DNA from: Streptomyces violaceoruber
GTDB lineage: Bacteria > Actinomycetota > Actinomycetes > Streptomycetales > Streptomycetaceae
DNA: 57,070 nucleotides
Reading direction: 5' to 3'
NCBI GenBank assembly: GCA_000720805.1
Contig: JODI01000054.1
Span: 1 to 57,070, forward strand
The notes beneath the pieces are model-generated. The model did no database searches. It worked only from the letters and a program-made list of their open reading frames with translations, and was not told the origin of the DNA. Below, piece by piece: positions 8,690-17,231 of the stretch (its first letter is position 1; every line of letters begins with the position of its first letter). A program made the translations under genes and the position numbers.

Positions 8690-9042
8690 TTATTCCGGTC
8701 GGAGGACACCTGCGAGGCCGTCCTCGACGCCCTGCTTCCGGCCCGCCCGGGCGACGACGTGGCCCTCCTCGTCACCCGCACACACACCCCGGGCCCGGAA
8801 CGGGTCGCCCAGTGGGAGCCGCCCAGTGACCCGGCGGTCGTCTTCGGCTCCTCCGCGACCGTGCCCTGATCTGCGAGGCCTCCGACGGCAGCAGTACCTC
8901 GCCCCGACCGCGCTGCGCCCGCACCGAGGACGAGGGCGGTCGTGGCCTTTCCTGGTCGCTCAGCAACGACCGCTGGGGCACCCGCTACACCCCGGACGGC
9001 ACGATCAGCTGGACCGAGCAGCCCCTGCCCTCCCCCTCATGA
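8690..9042 (+). pseudogene. remnant of a SpoIIE/PP2C phosphatase with C-terminal HATPase domain
   Basis: Frame 2 encodes the end of a PP2C/SpoIIE domain (CEAVLDALLPARPGDDVALL, then VTRTHTPGPERVAQWEPPSDP) up to a stop at 8867-8869. From 8866, frame 1 encodes the end of an anti-sigma-type HATPase (LICEASDGSSTSPRPRCART, then EDEGGRGLSWSLSNDRWGTR) to a stop at 9042. In intact Streptomyces proteins these two blocks are separated by most of the ATPase domain. The remnant therefore shows both an internal deletion and a frameshift, and lacks the whole N-terminal part. It should be non-functional. Confidence 0.7.
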
Positions 9043-9071
9043 CGAGTGCGGCGCGTTGGGCCGTCTCGGCC

Positions 9072-9551
9072 TCACCCGAGTCGCGCCTCGGCGCCGGACT
9101 CCGCCTTCGTCTCCGCCTCCTTCGTGATCTGCTCGAACTGCGCTCCCATCGCCGCCGCGAGCGCCTGCGCACCCGACAACGGACGCACCATGACCGTGAA
9201 CTCGTCGATCAGGCCGTCCTCATCGAGGTGAAGGAAGTCGCAGCCGTCGATCCGTCGCTCGCCGACCCTGGCCGTGAAGACCAGCGCGTGGTCGCGCCCG
9301 TCCGTGCCGCTCAGCTCACGCACGGAGCAGAAGTCCTCGAAGACCCGTACGACAGCGCGCAGGATCGCCGCGGTGATGGCCTTGCCGGCGTACGGCTTGT
9401 ACACGACCGGGCTCGTGAAGACCACGTCCTCGGCCAGCAGCGCCTCGACGGCATCGAAGTCATCTGCCTCGACCGCCTCGCGGAATGCGCGCACCGGATC
9501 CTCCACAGTCACGGGTCGGTTGAACGAGCGGGCGTGGAGCAGGCCAACCAC
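9072..9551 (-). CDS. NTF2-like / SnoaL-type small protein
   Basis: A 159-aa cone-fold protein of the nuclear transport factor 2 superfamily. The pattern is the familiar one of an N-terminal helix (DPVRAFREAVEADDFDAVEA), then LLAEDVVFTSPV, a central strand pair and the acidic strand FLHLDEDGLIDEFTVMVRP. Such proteins may be isomerases, hydrolases or ligand-binding proteins; no catalytic assignment is possible here. The start could be GTG at 9551 or GTG at 9512 (VTVEDPVRAF), which fits family length better. It is transcribed towards the phosphatase remnant and divergent from the methyltransferase gene 90 bp away. Confidence 0.7.
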   Translation of the reverse strand: MVGLLHARSFNRPVTVEDPVRAFREAVEADDFDAVEALLAEDVVFTSPVVYKPYAGKAITAAILRAVVRVFEDFCSVRELSGTDGRDHALVFTARVGERRIDGCDFLHLDEDGLIDEFTVMVRPLSGAQALAAAMGAQFEQITKEAETKAESGAEARLG

Positions 9552-9641
9552 CTTCTGCTCCGCACCTCAGCAGCTCTGCGGGCAGCGCCTGCCGGGGGCG
9601 CGGGACAACCTCGGGAAGCGGGCTCCCCTAAGCTGACGCTG

Positions 9642-10367
9642 ATGTTCAGCCCCGAAGGCCCCAGTCTCCGTGAACTCGCCGTGCAGGCGCTGTCCTCCGT
9701 CGAGCGCGGCTACGACCTGCTCGCCCCGAAGTTCGACCACACCCCCTTCCGCACACCGGAGTCCGTGCTCGACGCCGTCGCCTCGGCGCTGCGCCGCACC
9801 GGTCCCTTCGACGCGGGCCTCGACCTGTGCTGCGGCACCGGCGCCGGGGTGGACGTGCTGGCGCGTGTGTGCCGGCACAGCGTGACCGGGGTCGACTTCA
9901 GCGCGGGCATGCTCGCGGTGGCCGGGGAGCGCGTACGGCCCGACGGTCCGCGCGTGTCCTGGGTGCGGGCGGACGCCCGGGCCCTGCCGTTCGGGCGCGC
10001 CTTCGACCTGGTCGTGAGCTTCGGGGCGTTCGGGCACTTCCTGCCCGGCGAACTGCCGGGCCTGTTCGCCCAGGTCCACTCGGTGCTGCGGCCGGGCGGC
10101 TGCTTCGCCTTCCCCGTCGTGGCCCCGCCGCGCCCCGCGTCCCGCGCCTACTGGATGCTGCTGGCCTTCGACGCGGTGATGCGGATGCGCAACGCGGTGT
10201 GGCGGCCCCCGTTCGTCATGTACTACCGGGCCTTCCGGATGGGCGATGTCCGCAGGGAGCTGGAACGCGCCGGGTTCGGCGTCGAGCTCCAGGCGCTGCC
10301 CGAGTTCGGGCGCCGACGGGACGGCAGCCCACGGGTCCGGATGGTGGTGGCCCGTCGGCCGCGGTAG
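9642..10367 (+). CDS. class I SAM-dependent methyltransferase
   Basis: A 241-aa methyltransferase. Motif I LDLCCGTGAG is at residues 60-69, an acidic residue after VTGVDFSAGML would bind the SAM ribose, WVRADARALPFGRAFDLVVS is the motif II region, and VLRPGGCFAFPV is motif III. The UbiE/Methyltransf_11 type is likely; the methyl acceptor cannot be told from the sequence. The start is ATG at 9642; in-frame reading upstream is not protein-like. No operon partner is visible, because the next item is a gene remnant and then a gene on the opposite strand. Confidence 0.85.
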   Translation: MFSPEGPSLRELAVQALSSVERGYDLLAPKFDHTPFRTPESVLDAVASALRRTGPFDAGLDLCCGTGAGVDVLARVCRHSVTGVDFSAGMLAVAGERVRPDGPRVSWVRADARALPFGRAFDLVVSFGAFGHFLPGELPGLFAQVHSVLRPGGCFAFPVVAPPRPASRAYWMLLAFDAVMRMRNAVWRPPFVMYYRAFRMGDVRRELERAGFGVELQALPEFGRRRDGSPRVRMVVARRPR

Positions 10368-10388
10368 CGAGTCCGACGGACTGGTGAA

Positions 10389-10580
10389 GCGGCGAAGCTC
10401 GAGACCTTCCTCGCCTCGCCTGCCGCCCGGGAGAAGTTCAGCCACGCGACCGGATATGTGCCGATCAACACCGAGACCGACTCGTCCGCGACGCAGCAGG
10501 CCTACCTGAAGGCGAACCCGAGCCTCCGGACGTTCGCCCGCCAGGTCAAGAACACGCCGACCGTGTCGGCCACAGCCGGC
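10389..10580 (+). pseudogene. C-terminal remnant of a sugar ABC-transporter substrate-binding protein
   Basis: About 60 residues in one frame (AAKLETFLASPAAREKFSHA, then TGYVPINTETDSSATQQAYL) resemble the C-terminal region of UgpB-like extracellular solute-binding proteins, including the typical GYVPI motif. No start codon or remaining protein lies upstream, and the frame degenerates after about 10580. The rest of the space to 10841 shows nothing recognisable. A decayed transporter gene is the best reading. Confidence 0.55.
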
Positions 10581-10841
10581 TGCGTGCACCCAAGCAGACC
10601 AGAACCCAGTCTGAGCAGAACCCACTCGCCTTCTGCTCCGCGTACCGCAGGGACCGCTGGAGCCGGCCGGTCGCCGCCGCGGAATCCCGCGACGGCGACC
10701 GCATGTCACACCCGCACGGCAAGTTCCTGCCCGCCACCGGCCAGGGACTCACGCCGCGCTGCTGCGCCACCGGGGACGGCCCTGGCGACTGCGGGAGACG
10801 CCGAGGCCGCAGGCCGGCGGGAGGGAAGACCTCCCGGTTCC

Positions 10842-11810
10842 TCAGGCGTGGGACCGCAGCCAGCGCACCTTGGCCGCCTCCTGGTAGGGGCCGCCGCCCT
10901 CGTGGTCGTTGAAGTCGTACACCTCGATGGCCTTCTCCTCGTGCGCCCAGGCGTTGAAGGCCGCGAACACGGTGGAGGGCGGGCAGGTCTGGTCCTCCAG
11001 GGCGGCCGAGAACAGCGCCGGAGCGCGGCCACGGGTCGCGAAGTGCACGCCGTCGAAGTAGGAGAGGGTGCGCAGGGCCTCCGCGGTGTGGCCGCGGTGC
11101 GTCTTGAGGTAGAGGCCGATCTCGCGGTAGGGGTGACGGTCCGTCAGCGTCGCCGCACGCGGGTAGTCGCACAGGAACGGCACGTCCGGTGCGACCGCCG
11201 CCAGGTCCGGGACGAGTCCGCCCACCGCGATCGAGATGCCGCCGCCCTGGCTGCCGCCGACGACGACCGTGCGCGCGGGGTCGGCGAGCGGGTGCGAACG
11301 GGCCGCCTCCACCGCCCGCACCCCGTCCGTGAAGACGCGCCGGTAGTAGTAGTTCTCGGGGGCGTCGATGCCCCGCGTCATGAATCCGGGGTACGCGGGC
11401 GCCCCGCCCACCGGGTCCGCGGTGCCGCCACCGCCGCCCCAGGCACTGCCCTGGCCCCGGGTGTCCATCACGAAGTGCGCCCGGCCCGTCGACGCCCACA
11501 GCAGATGCTCGTGCGGCAGCCCGCGCCCGCCGCCGTACCCGACGAACTCCACCACCACCGGGATCGGCGCGGAGACCTCGGCGGGGAGGACGAACCAGCC
11601 CTTCACCGGGTGTCCGCCGAACCCGGCGAACGTCACGTCGTACACCTTCACCGTCGTCAGGCCGGTGTCGACGAGTTCGAAGCGGGCGTCCAGGTCGTGC
11701 TCGCGGGCTTCTACGAGCGTCTTGGACCAGAACGCGTCGAAGTCCTCGGGCTCGGTCGACGCGCTGCGGTACTCCCGGAGCTCATCGAGGGGAAGGTCGA
11801 ACAGGGCCAT
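10842..11810 (-). CDS. acetylxylan esterase / cephalosporin-C deacetylase (CE7 family)
   Basis: A 322-aa CE7 carbohydrate esterase that deacetylates acetylated xylo-oligosaccharides and often cephalosporin C. Family motifs are RGQG (118-121), the nucleophile elbow GGSQGG with Ser187, Asp273 in LEDQTCPPS, and His303 in NDHEGGG. No signal peptide is seen, so it is cytosolic, consistent with CE7 enzymes acting on imported oligosaccharides. Full-length for the family. The ABC sugar-binding remnant downstream suggests the locus once had an uptake system for its substrate (inference). Confidence 0.92.
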   Translation of the reverse strand: MALFDLPLDELREYRSASTEPEDFDAFWSKTLVEAREHDLDARFELVDTGLTTVKVYDVTFAGFGGHPVKGWFVLPAEVSAPIPVVVEFVGYGGGRGLPHEHLLWASTGRAHFVMDTRGQGSAWGGGGGTADPVGGAPAYPGFMTRGIDAPENYYYRRVFTDGVRAVEAARSHPLADPARTVVVGGSQGGGISIAVGGLVPDLAAVAPDVPFLCDYPRAATLTDRHPYREIGLYLKTHRGHTAEALRTLSYFDGVHFATRGRAPALFSAALEDQTCPPSTVFAAFNAWAHEEKAIEVYDFNDHEGGGPYQEAAKVRWLRSHA

Positions 11811-11915
11811 GTCAGACCGCCTTTGTGACAGGGTGAGTGCGGATGATCACACCGTACGTGGGAGCTCGGACGTCTCGCCAGGTCCCCGCCTCGGTCACAT
11901 ACCTACGGTGACGGC

Positions 11916-12181
11916 ATGACTTCTGCCGCCGGAGCGTCGGCCGACGCAGTGGAGCTGCTGGTCAGGAACGCGGAGCTGCTCGTCGTCGACGGGGAGCGGG
12001 AGATCCCGGGCGGCTGGGTGGCCGTCACGGGTGGTCGGGTCACCGGCGTCGGAACCGCCGGGAACGAGCCCGAGGCCCGTACGACGGTCTCGCAGCGGGG
12101 CGGCTGGTCACCCCCCGGTCTGATCAACACGCACCACCACATCTACCGGAGCCTCACCTACCGGAACCTCACCCGCTCCTA
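11916..12181 (+). pseudogene. N-terminal fragment of an amidohydrolase (8-oxoguanine deaminase-like)
   Basis: From ATG at 11916 about 88 residues match the N-terminus of cytosine-deaminase-type amidohydrolases: a beta-strand domain (LLVRNAELLVVDGEREIPGG) and then the metal-binding block PPGLINTHHHIYRSLTYRNL with its H-x-H. Homology ends abruptly near 12181 and the frame runs into unrelated sequence with a stop at 12339-12341. The catalytic barrel is missing, so this is a truncated gene. The join is immediately before the 3' end of the opposite-strand Rv1733c-like gene. Confidence 0.65.
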
Positions 12182-12245
12182 CGGACGCGGACGCCGTGTG
12201 TGGAGGGGGGAGACGGATTCAGGGGGAAGGACCCGTCGTCGGTGT

Positions 12246-12827
12246 TCACGCCCTGCGGCGGGTCCACTGCGGCTCGGTGAGGGCCCAGTCGCGTTCCCAC
12301 TCGGCCATCCTGCGATGGGCGGCCCGGCCGCGGACGACTGAGTGGGCGAGCAGGACCAGGGCGATGGCGCCGCCGGTGGCGCAGGCGCCGATGGTGACCG
12401 CGTGCTGCCAGACGGCGGTCGCGTCCGGCGGCGGGGCCACGCTCCGGCCGCGGGAGTCGAACCACACCGCGACCATGTCGCCCCGCTGCGTGCCCGCGGG
12501 GACGCGCGCCGTCGCCGTCCGCGGCCCGCTGCCGGGCTCGGACCAGCGCACGCTCACCTTGTAGGTGCGTTCCCGTCCGCCCACCGAGGGCAGCGAGTCG
12601 GGAGTTCTGCCGACGACCTCCGCGCGCACCCGGTGACGTTCGGCGCGCTGTACCAGCGCGACCGCGCGGGCCTCGTCATGGGCCCACCAGCCGGCGATCG
12701 CCCCGGCCAGGGGAGCGCCCACGAACAGCAGCAACGCCACGGCCAGCACCGTCCACGCCTCGACGACGTCCGACCGGCGCCGCAACGGATTGCGCCGCCA
12801 ACGCCAGCCGCGCACCCGGGTTCGCAT
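12246..12827 (-). CDS. Rv1733c-family membrane protein
   Basis: A 193-aa protein with a basic N-terminus (MRTRVRGWRWRRNPLRRRSD), a first membrane segment (AWTVLAVALLLFVGAPLAGA), a soluble middle of about 90 residues and a second membrane segment (VTIGACATGGAIALVLLAHS). This arrangement and the opening sequence match the Streptomyces Rv1733c-like family, whose function is unknown. Met at 12827 is preferred over a longer reading to 12902, because it starts exactly at the conserved basic motif. The middle domain ends in a TQRGDMVAVWFDSRGR block typical of the family. Confidence 0.75.
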   Translation of the reverse strand: MRTRVRGWRWRRNPLRRRSDVVEAWTVLAVALLLFVGAPLAGAIAGWWAHDEARAVALVQRAERHRVRAEVVGRTPDSLPSVGGRERTYKVSVRWSEPGSGPRTATARVPAGTQRGDMVAVWFDSRGRSVAPPPDATAVWQHAVTIGACATGGAIALVLLAHSVVRGRAAHRRMAEWERDWALTEPQWTRRRA

Positions 12828-13040
12828 GTCGACCTCCGCACCGCGCACACCTGCGAGTGCCCACACGGTTCTTGTACCCCTCCACTGGCGACGTGCACCC
12901 ACTCGCCGCGCACGGGGCCGGGGGCCGTCGGTCCGGAGTGCCCAGCCGGGGAACGGCGAAACGCCGGGCGGTACGGGACGCGGGGAGACACGGGGAATCG
13001 GCCGGAGGACGTCCGGCCGCGACTCCGCTCGTCAGCCAAG

Positions 13041-13153
13041 GCGTTCGATCAGGCGAAGCAGCAGATCGGGCGAAGCATCCGATCAGCCCAAGCATCCGAT
13101 CAGCCCAAGCATCCGATCAGCCGAAGTGTTCGATCAGCCGAAGCGTTCGATCC
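13041..13153. repeat. 17-bp tandem repeat array overlapping a gene end
   Basis: Six consecutive 17-bp units start at 13041, 13058, 13075, 13092, 13109 and 13126, with a partial seventh at 13143. The consensus is gcatccgatcagcccaa. The two central units (13075 and 13092) are identical and the outer ones carry 1-5 changes. The last units encode the C-terminus and TGA stop (13134-13136) of the flavin oxidoreductase on the minus strand, so the array looks like repeated slippage of the gene's own 3' end into the space beyond it. A weaker copy may precede it at 13024. Confidence 0.85.
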
Positions 13154-13896
13154 GGATGCGGTCCACGGGCTGACCGCCCGCGACCAGCAGCCGTGAGGCG
13201 TGCTCGGCGAAGGCGTTGGAGCCGCACACATAGGCTTCCCACCCACCGGGAGGCTGTTCGGCCAGGAGTGGCTCCACATGTGCGGCCGCCATACGTGCCA
13301 CCGGCACACCCTCCGGCGCGCTCCGTGTGAACACCGGCGTCGTCTCCGCGCCCAGTTCCCGTGCGTAGATCAGCTCCTCGGGACTGCGCGCCGACACCAG
13401 CATCCGCAGCGGCACCGGCAGCCCGCGCGCCCGGTGGTGCCGCACCATCGACATCAGGGGTACGACCCCGGAGCCGGCCCCGATCAGCAGCGCGGGCCGG
13501 TCGCCGGGCCAGGCGAAGAAGCCGCTCAGCGGGCCGCGCACCTCGACCTCGTCCCCGGGCTCGGCCACCGAGTGGAACCAGCCGGAGACCTCACCGCCCT
13601 CGACATGGTCGAGGGTGAGCTCGACATGGCCCGAGTCGTCGGGCGCGGACGCGATCGAGTAGTGGCGCTGGGCCGTATAGCCGTCCTCGGCGGTCAGCCG
13701 CAGCATCAGGTGCTGCCCGGGCAGATGCCCCGCCCACGCGGGGACCGCGAACCGGAACGTGGACGCGCGCGGCGTCTCGCGGCGGACCTCGGTGAGCGTG
13801 GCGGTCTGCCACAGCCCGGCGGTCCGGTTGCTCACGGCGATCCGTCCGGGCACGGCGAACCGGGTCGGAGGAGTGAAGGCGGGGGAAGCGGAGATC

Positions 13897-13904
<8 letters not shown>
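13134..13904 (-). CDS. ferredoxin-reductase-type FAD/NAD(P) oxidoreductase
   Basis: A 256-aa two-domain flavin reductase. The FAD domain carries the RHYSIAS signature (R-x-Y-S). The NAD(P)-binding domain carries LLIGAGSGVVPLMSM and ends with the YVCGSNAF block. There is no 2Fe-2S domain. GTG at 13904 overlaps the stop of the upstream molybdopterin oxidoreductase by 8 bp, so the two are translationally coupled and probably form an electron-transfer pair in which this protein passes NAD(P)H electrons to or from the Mo centre. The 3' end lies in a 17-bp repeat array. A longer reading to 14231 is antisense-like noise. Confidence 0.85.
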
Positions 13905-14502
<598 letters not shown>

Positions 14503-14742
14503 GCGGTTCCAGCGTGACTACGGGGATGATTTCTTACGCCGTCAACCGTACGTGCATGTCAGTCATGCCCTGCCGCTGGCCCTCCCCGCGATCGTGAAGG
14601 CCGTATGAACTCTCCCGCGCCCCGGGAATAGCCGGGCGCCGGTCCTCCTTGCCGACTGGTGCCGCATCCGGTGGCGGGTGCGGGCATCCGACGGCCGCGA
14701 CTGCCATGGGTGTCCCGGCGGAAGCGAAGGAGAGTGGGAACA

Positions 14743-15669
14743 GTGCCCAAGGCGTACGTCTTCACCCGGTACGGCGGCCCGGAGGCCGAGGAGCTCGTCG
14801 AGGTGGACCGGCCCCTCCCCGGTCCCGGGCAGATCCTGGTCGCGGTGCGCGCGGCGGGCGTGAACCCCGTCGACTGGAAGCAGCGCACCGGTTACCGTCG
14901 CCCCGGGGAGAGCGGCGAGCGCCAGTTTCCGGTCGTGTTCGGCAACGAGGTCTCCGGGGTCGTAGAGGCGACCGGCGAGGGCGTCGAGGGATTCGCCGCC
15001 GGGGACGAGGTCTTCGGCAACACGGTGGCCGGCGGGTACGCCGAGTACGCCCTGCTGCCCGCCGAGGTGACCGTCCACAAGCCCGACGGCCTGTCCTTCG
15101 TGCGCGCCGCGACCCTGCCCGTCGCCGCCGCGACCGCCTACGACGGCGTCCGCCAGCTCGGCCTGCCCGCCGGGGCGACCCTGCTGGTCACCGGCGCGGG
15201 CGGAGGCGTCGGCGCGGCGGTCGTGCAGATCGCCCGGTCCTTCGGACTGAGCGTCGTCGGCGTCGCGAGCGAGGGCAAGAAGGACTTCGTCGAGGCGCTC
15301 GGGGCCGTACACGTCCCGTCCGGGCCGGGCTGGGCCGAACGGGTGCGGGCGGCCGCGCCGGACGGCGTCGCCGGGGTGTACGACCTGGTGGGCGGCGAGG
15401 TGCTGGCCGAGTCCGCCGAACTGCTCGCCGACCGGACCAGGTTGATCACCGCCGGTGCCCCGCCCGAGGAGGTGGAGCGGCTCGGCGGCGCCCGCGTGGC
15501 CCGCGCCCGCAACGCGGCCGTTCTGGAGGCGGTGGCCCAACTCGTGGTGAACGGCGACCTGGACCCGCACGTCACCGGAACGTTCCCGCTCGACCGGGCC
15601 GGTGAGGCCCTGCGCACCGTCGAGGACGGCCACGCCCGCGGCAAGGTCGTGATCGAGGTCTCCCGATGA
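14743..15669 (+). CDS. NADP-dependent quinone oxidoreductase-like protein (zinc-independent MDR)
   Basis: A 308-aa medium-chain dehydrogenase/reductase. The N-terminal GroES-like domain (AAGVNPVDWKQRTGY) lacks zinc-binding residues. The nucleotide-binding domain has LLVTGAGGGVGAAVVQIARS, and the FPLDRAGEAL...GKVVIEV tail is typical of quinone reductases. GTG at 14743 sits behind a GGAG about 10 nt upstream and starts directly at the conserved PKAYVFTRYGGPE; a longer frame to 14659 is not family-like. Overlaps the next gene by ATGA. Probably reduces quinones or reactive carbonyls. Confidence 0.88.
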   Translation: MPKAYVFTRYGGPEAEELVEVDRPLPGPGQILVAVRAAGVNPVDWKQRTGYRRPGESGERQFPVVFGNEVSGVVEATGEGVEGFAAGDEVFGNTVAGGYAEYALLPAEVTVHKPDGLSFVRAATLPVAAATAYDGVRQLGLPAGATLLVTGAGGGVGAAVVQIARSFGLSVVGVASEGKKDFVEALGAVHVPSGPGWAERVRAAAPDGVAGVYDLVGGEVLAESAELLADRTRLITAGAPPEEVERLGGARVARARNAAVLEAVAQLVVNGDLDPHVTGTFPLDRAGEALRTVEDGHARGKVVIEVSR

Positions 15670-16583
15670 CCACGGACATCCCGGTGACGACGAGCATGCC
15701 GGTGACGACGAGCATGCCGGGGGCTTCGGGGAGCCCAGAGACAACCGCCGACCAGCAGGCGGCAGGCCGGCCGGCGCCAGGCCCGCAGACGGCAGGCCGG
15801 CCGGGGTCAGATCCGTCCGCCGGCCTGCCTCGGCCCACCGACCCGCCCCACGTCCTCGACCACCCCGCCCGCGCCGCGCTGACCGGCCCGCACGCGCACT
15901 TCGCCGAGTGGCGCGGCCGGGTGGTGCGCTACCCCGTCGACGTCACACCGTGGCTGGCGCTGCCCGACGAGCCCACCGCGGACGACTGGGCGGACGCCGC
16001 GGCACTCGCGGGCCCCGGCGGGGAGGTTCCGCTGCTCGGGTTCCAGGGACAGCTCCCCGACGGCTGGGAGGTCACCTTTCGGGTCGAGGGTGTTCAGTAC
16101 GTGGACGAGGGTCTCGCCGCCGCCCCGGACCCGGGGGCGGTCCGGCTCGGTCCGGCCGATGTGCCCGAGATCCTCGACCTGATCGCCCGCACCCGGCCCG
16201 GACCGTTCCTGCCGCGCACCATAGAACTCGGCGCCTACCTGGGCATCCGCCGCGGCGGCGCTCTCGTCGCCATGGCCGGGGAGCGGCTGCACCCGCCCGG
16301 CTGGACCGAGATCAGCGCGGTCTGCACCGACCCAGCCGTCCGCGGCGAGGGCCTGGCCACCCGGCTGATCCGCGCCGTCGCCCACGGCATCCGGGAACGC
16401 GGCGAGACCCCGTTCCTGCACACCGGCGCCGGCAACACCCACGCCATCCGGCTCTACGAGTCCCTGGGCTTCCGGTTGCGCCGCACGACGGCGTTCGGCG
16501 CGGCACGAGCACCGGAACGGCCGCTGAAGGGACGTACACCCGCTCAGTCGTCCTCGGTCCCGGCACCGGACCTCGCGTTGTAG
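15666..16583 (+). CDS. GNAT-family N-acetyltransferase (FR47-like)
   Basis: A 305-aa protein with an unusual low-complexity N-terminus (repeated VTTSMP, then Pro/Gly/Ala-rich to about residue 60) and a C-terminal GNAT domain of the FR47 type. Acetyl-CoA-binding motif A is ISAVCTDPAVRGEGLATRLI, and motif B includes FLHTGAGNTHAIRLYESLGF. The substrate is unknown. ATG overlaps the quinone reductase stop (ATGA). The conserved protein probably begins near residue 60 (DPPHVLDHPARAAL), so translation may start later. The 3' end overlaps the convergent marR gene by 40 bp. Confidence 0.85.
   Translation: MTTDIPVTTSMPVTTSMPGASGSPETTADQQAAGRPAPGPQTAGRPGSDPSAGLPRPTDPPHVLDHPARAALTGPHAHFAEWRGRVVRYPVDVTPWLALPDEPTADDWADAAALAGPGGEVPLLGFQGQLPDGWEVTFRVEGVQYVDEGLAAAPDPGAVRLGPADVPEILDLIARTRPGPFLPRTIELGAYLGIRRGGALVAMAGERLHPPGWTEISAVCTDPAVRGEGLATRLIRAVAHGIRERGETPFLHTGAGNTHAIRLYESLGFRLRRTTAFGAARAPERPLKGRTPAQSSSVPAPDLAL
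15681..15716 (+). repeat. 18-bp direct repeat in the GNAT N-terminus
   Basis: Two perfect tandem copies of ccggtgacgacgagcatg, at 15681-15698 and 15699-15716, encode PVTTSM twice. Together with the Ala/Gly/Pro-rich sequence after it, this marks a slippage-prone, non-conserved extension of the acetyltransferase. Confidence 0.9.
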
Positions 16584-16987
16584 CGGACGAGATAGGCGGC
16601 GAACCGTTCCAGATCCTCCTCCGCCCAGTCCACCAGCCGCTCCTGTACGGCGGCGCGGCGGCGCACGGAGACCTGGGCGAGGATCCGCCGGCCGGCCTCC
16701 GTCAGATGCAGCAACTGCACTCGGTGGTCCTCGGGGTCCCGGCGCCGCTCGACCAGGCCCGCCCGTTCCAAGGTGGTGACCTGGCGGCTGACCGTGGACT
16801 TGTCCAGGGCGTAGTGGGCGGCCAGGTCGGTGGCGCGCAGACCGCCGCTCTCCTCCAGGTGCCCGAGCAGGGTGTACGACACCAGCGACAGTTCGGGGTG
16901 CATACGTCCGGCGGAGGCGCGGGCACGGCGGGCGAACGCGGTCATCTCCCGCTGGATGGTCTCCACCGCCGCCTCGGTCATGTCCAC
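16544..16987 (-). CDS. MarR-family transcriptional regulator
   Basis: A winged-helix MarR repressor of about 147 aa. The recognition region is LRATDLAAHYALDKSTVSRQ, followed by the wing RRRDPEDHRVQLLHLTEAG. GTG at 16987 is behind GGAGG with short spacing, and ATG at 16981 is an alternative; a longer reading to 17020 would include the operator. An imperfect palindrome GTTGCATAATACAAC lies 27 bp upstream of the start, so autorepression is likely. Its half-site resembles the perfect palindrome upstream of the FadH-like gene at 27308. The 3' end overlaps the convergent GNAT gene by 40 bp. Confidence 0.88.
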   Translation of the reverse strand: MDMTEAAVETIQREMTAFARRARASAGRMHPELSLVSYTLLGHLEESGGLRATDLAAHYALDKSTVSRQVTTLERAGLVERRRDPEDHRVQLLHLTEAGRRILAQVSVRRRAAVQERLVDWAEEDLERFAAYLVRYNARSGAGTEDD

Positions 16988-17013
16988 GGAACCTCCCTCA
17001 CCGCCGGCCTCTG

Positions 17014-17028
17014 GTTGCATAATACAAC
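17014..17028. promoter_or_regulatory. candidate MarR operator
   Basis: GTTGCATAATACAAC is an inverted repeat (GTTG-N7-CAAC, with near-symmetric ATAAT core) just upstream of the marR start. AT-rich palindromes of this size in a GC-rich genome are typical MarR sites. It shares GTTGCATAA with the 20-bp palindrome at 27231-27250. Confidence 0.6.
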
Positions 17029-17064
17029 TTGCTGTGGGCGAGGCGTTCCGGCACGGGGCGTTGG

Positions 17065-17220
17065 GGTAATGTGACCGTCCGGCTGCGGGTCGTCCCAGCC
17101 AAGGGGTTGCGAGGAGGTGAGACCCATTACCGCTGTGTCAGGTCGGGTGCTCTCCCCTCGAACCGGCGCGGATCACCGGCCGTAGGTGACCGCGGGAGCG
17201 CCCCACGGCTCCCGAAAGGC
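17065..17220 (+). promoter_or_regulatory. structured leader with possible 22-aa leader peptide upstream of the PrmC-like gene
   Basis: GGTAATG at 17065-17071 is complementary to CATTACC at 17125-17131, enclosing a near-perfect Shine-Dalgarno GAGGAGGTGA (17111-17120). A GTG at 17117, within that element, opens a short frame (VRPITAVSGRVLSPRTGADH then RP, stop TAG at 17183-17185); GTG at 17135 is a second possible start. A hairpin follows, CGGGAGC/GCTCCCG near 17190-17213, before the methyltransferase ATG at 17232. The arrangement resembles attenuation or translational control by a leader peptide. Which start is used, and the inducer, are unknown. Confidence 0.5.
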
Positions 17221-17231
17221 TTCCGGCTTCC

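Noticed and set aside
10458..11828. A 456-codon plus-strand frame over the CE7 esterase
   Set aside because: Only its first 40 codons resemble a protein (the sugar-binding remnant); the rest is antisense to the esterase.
13041..13153. CRISPR-like array
   Set aside because: The 17-bp units are directly adjacent with no spacers, and they include the end of a gene; there are no cas genes.
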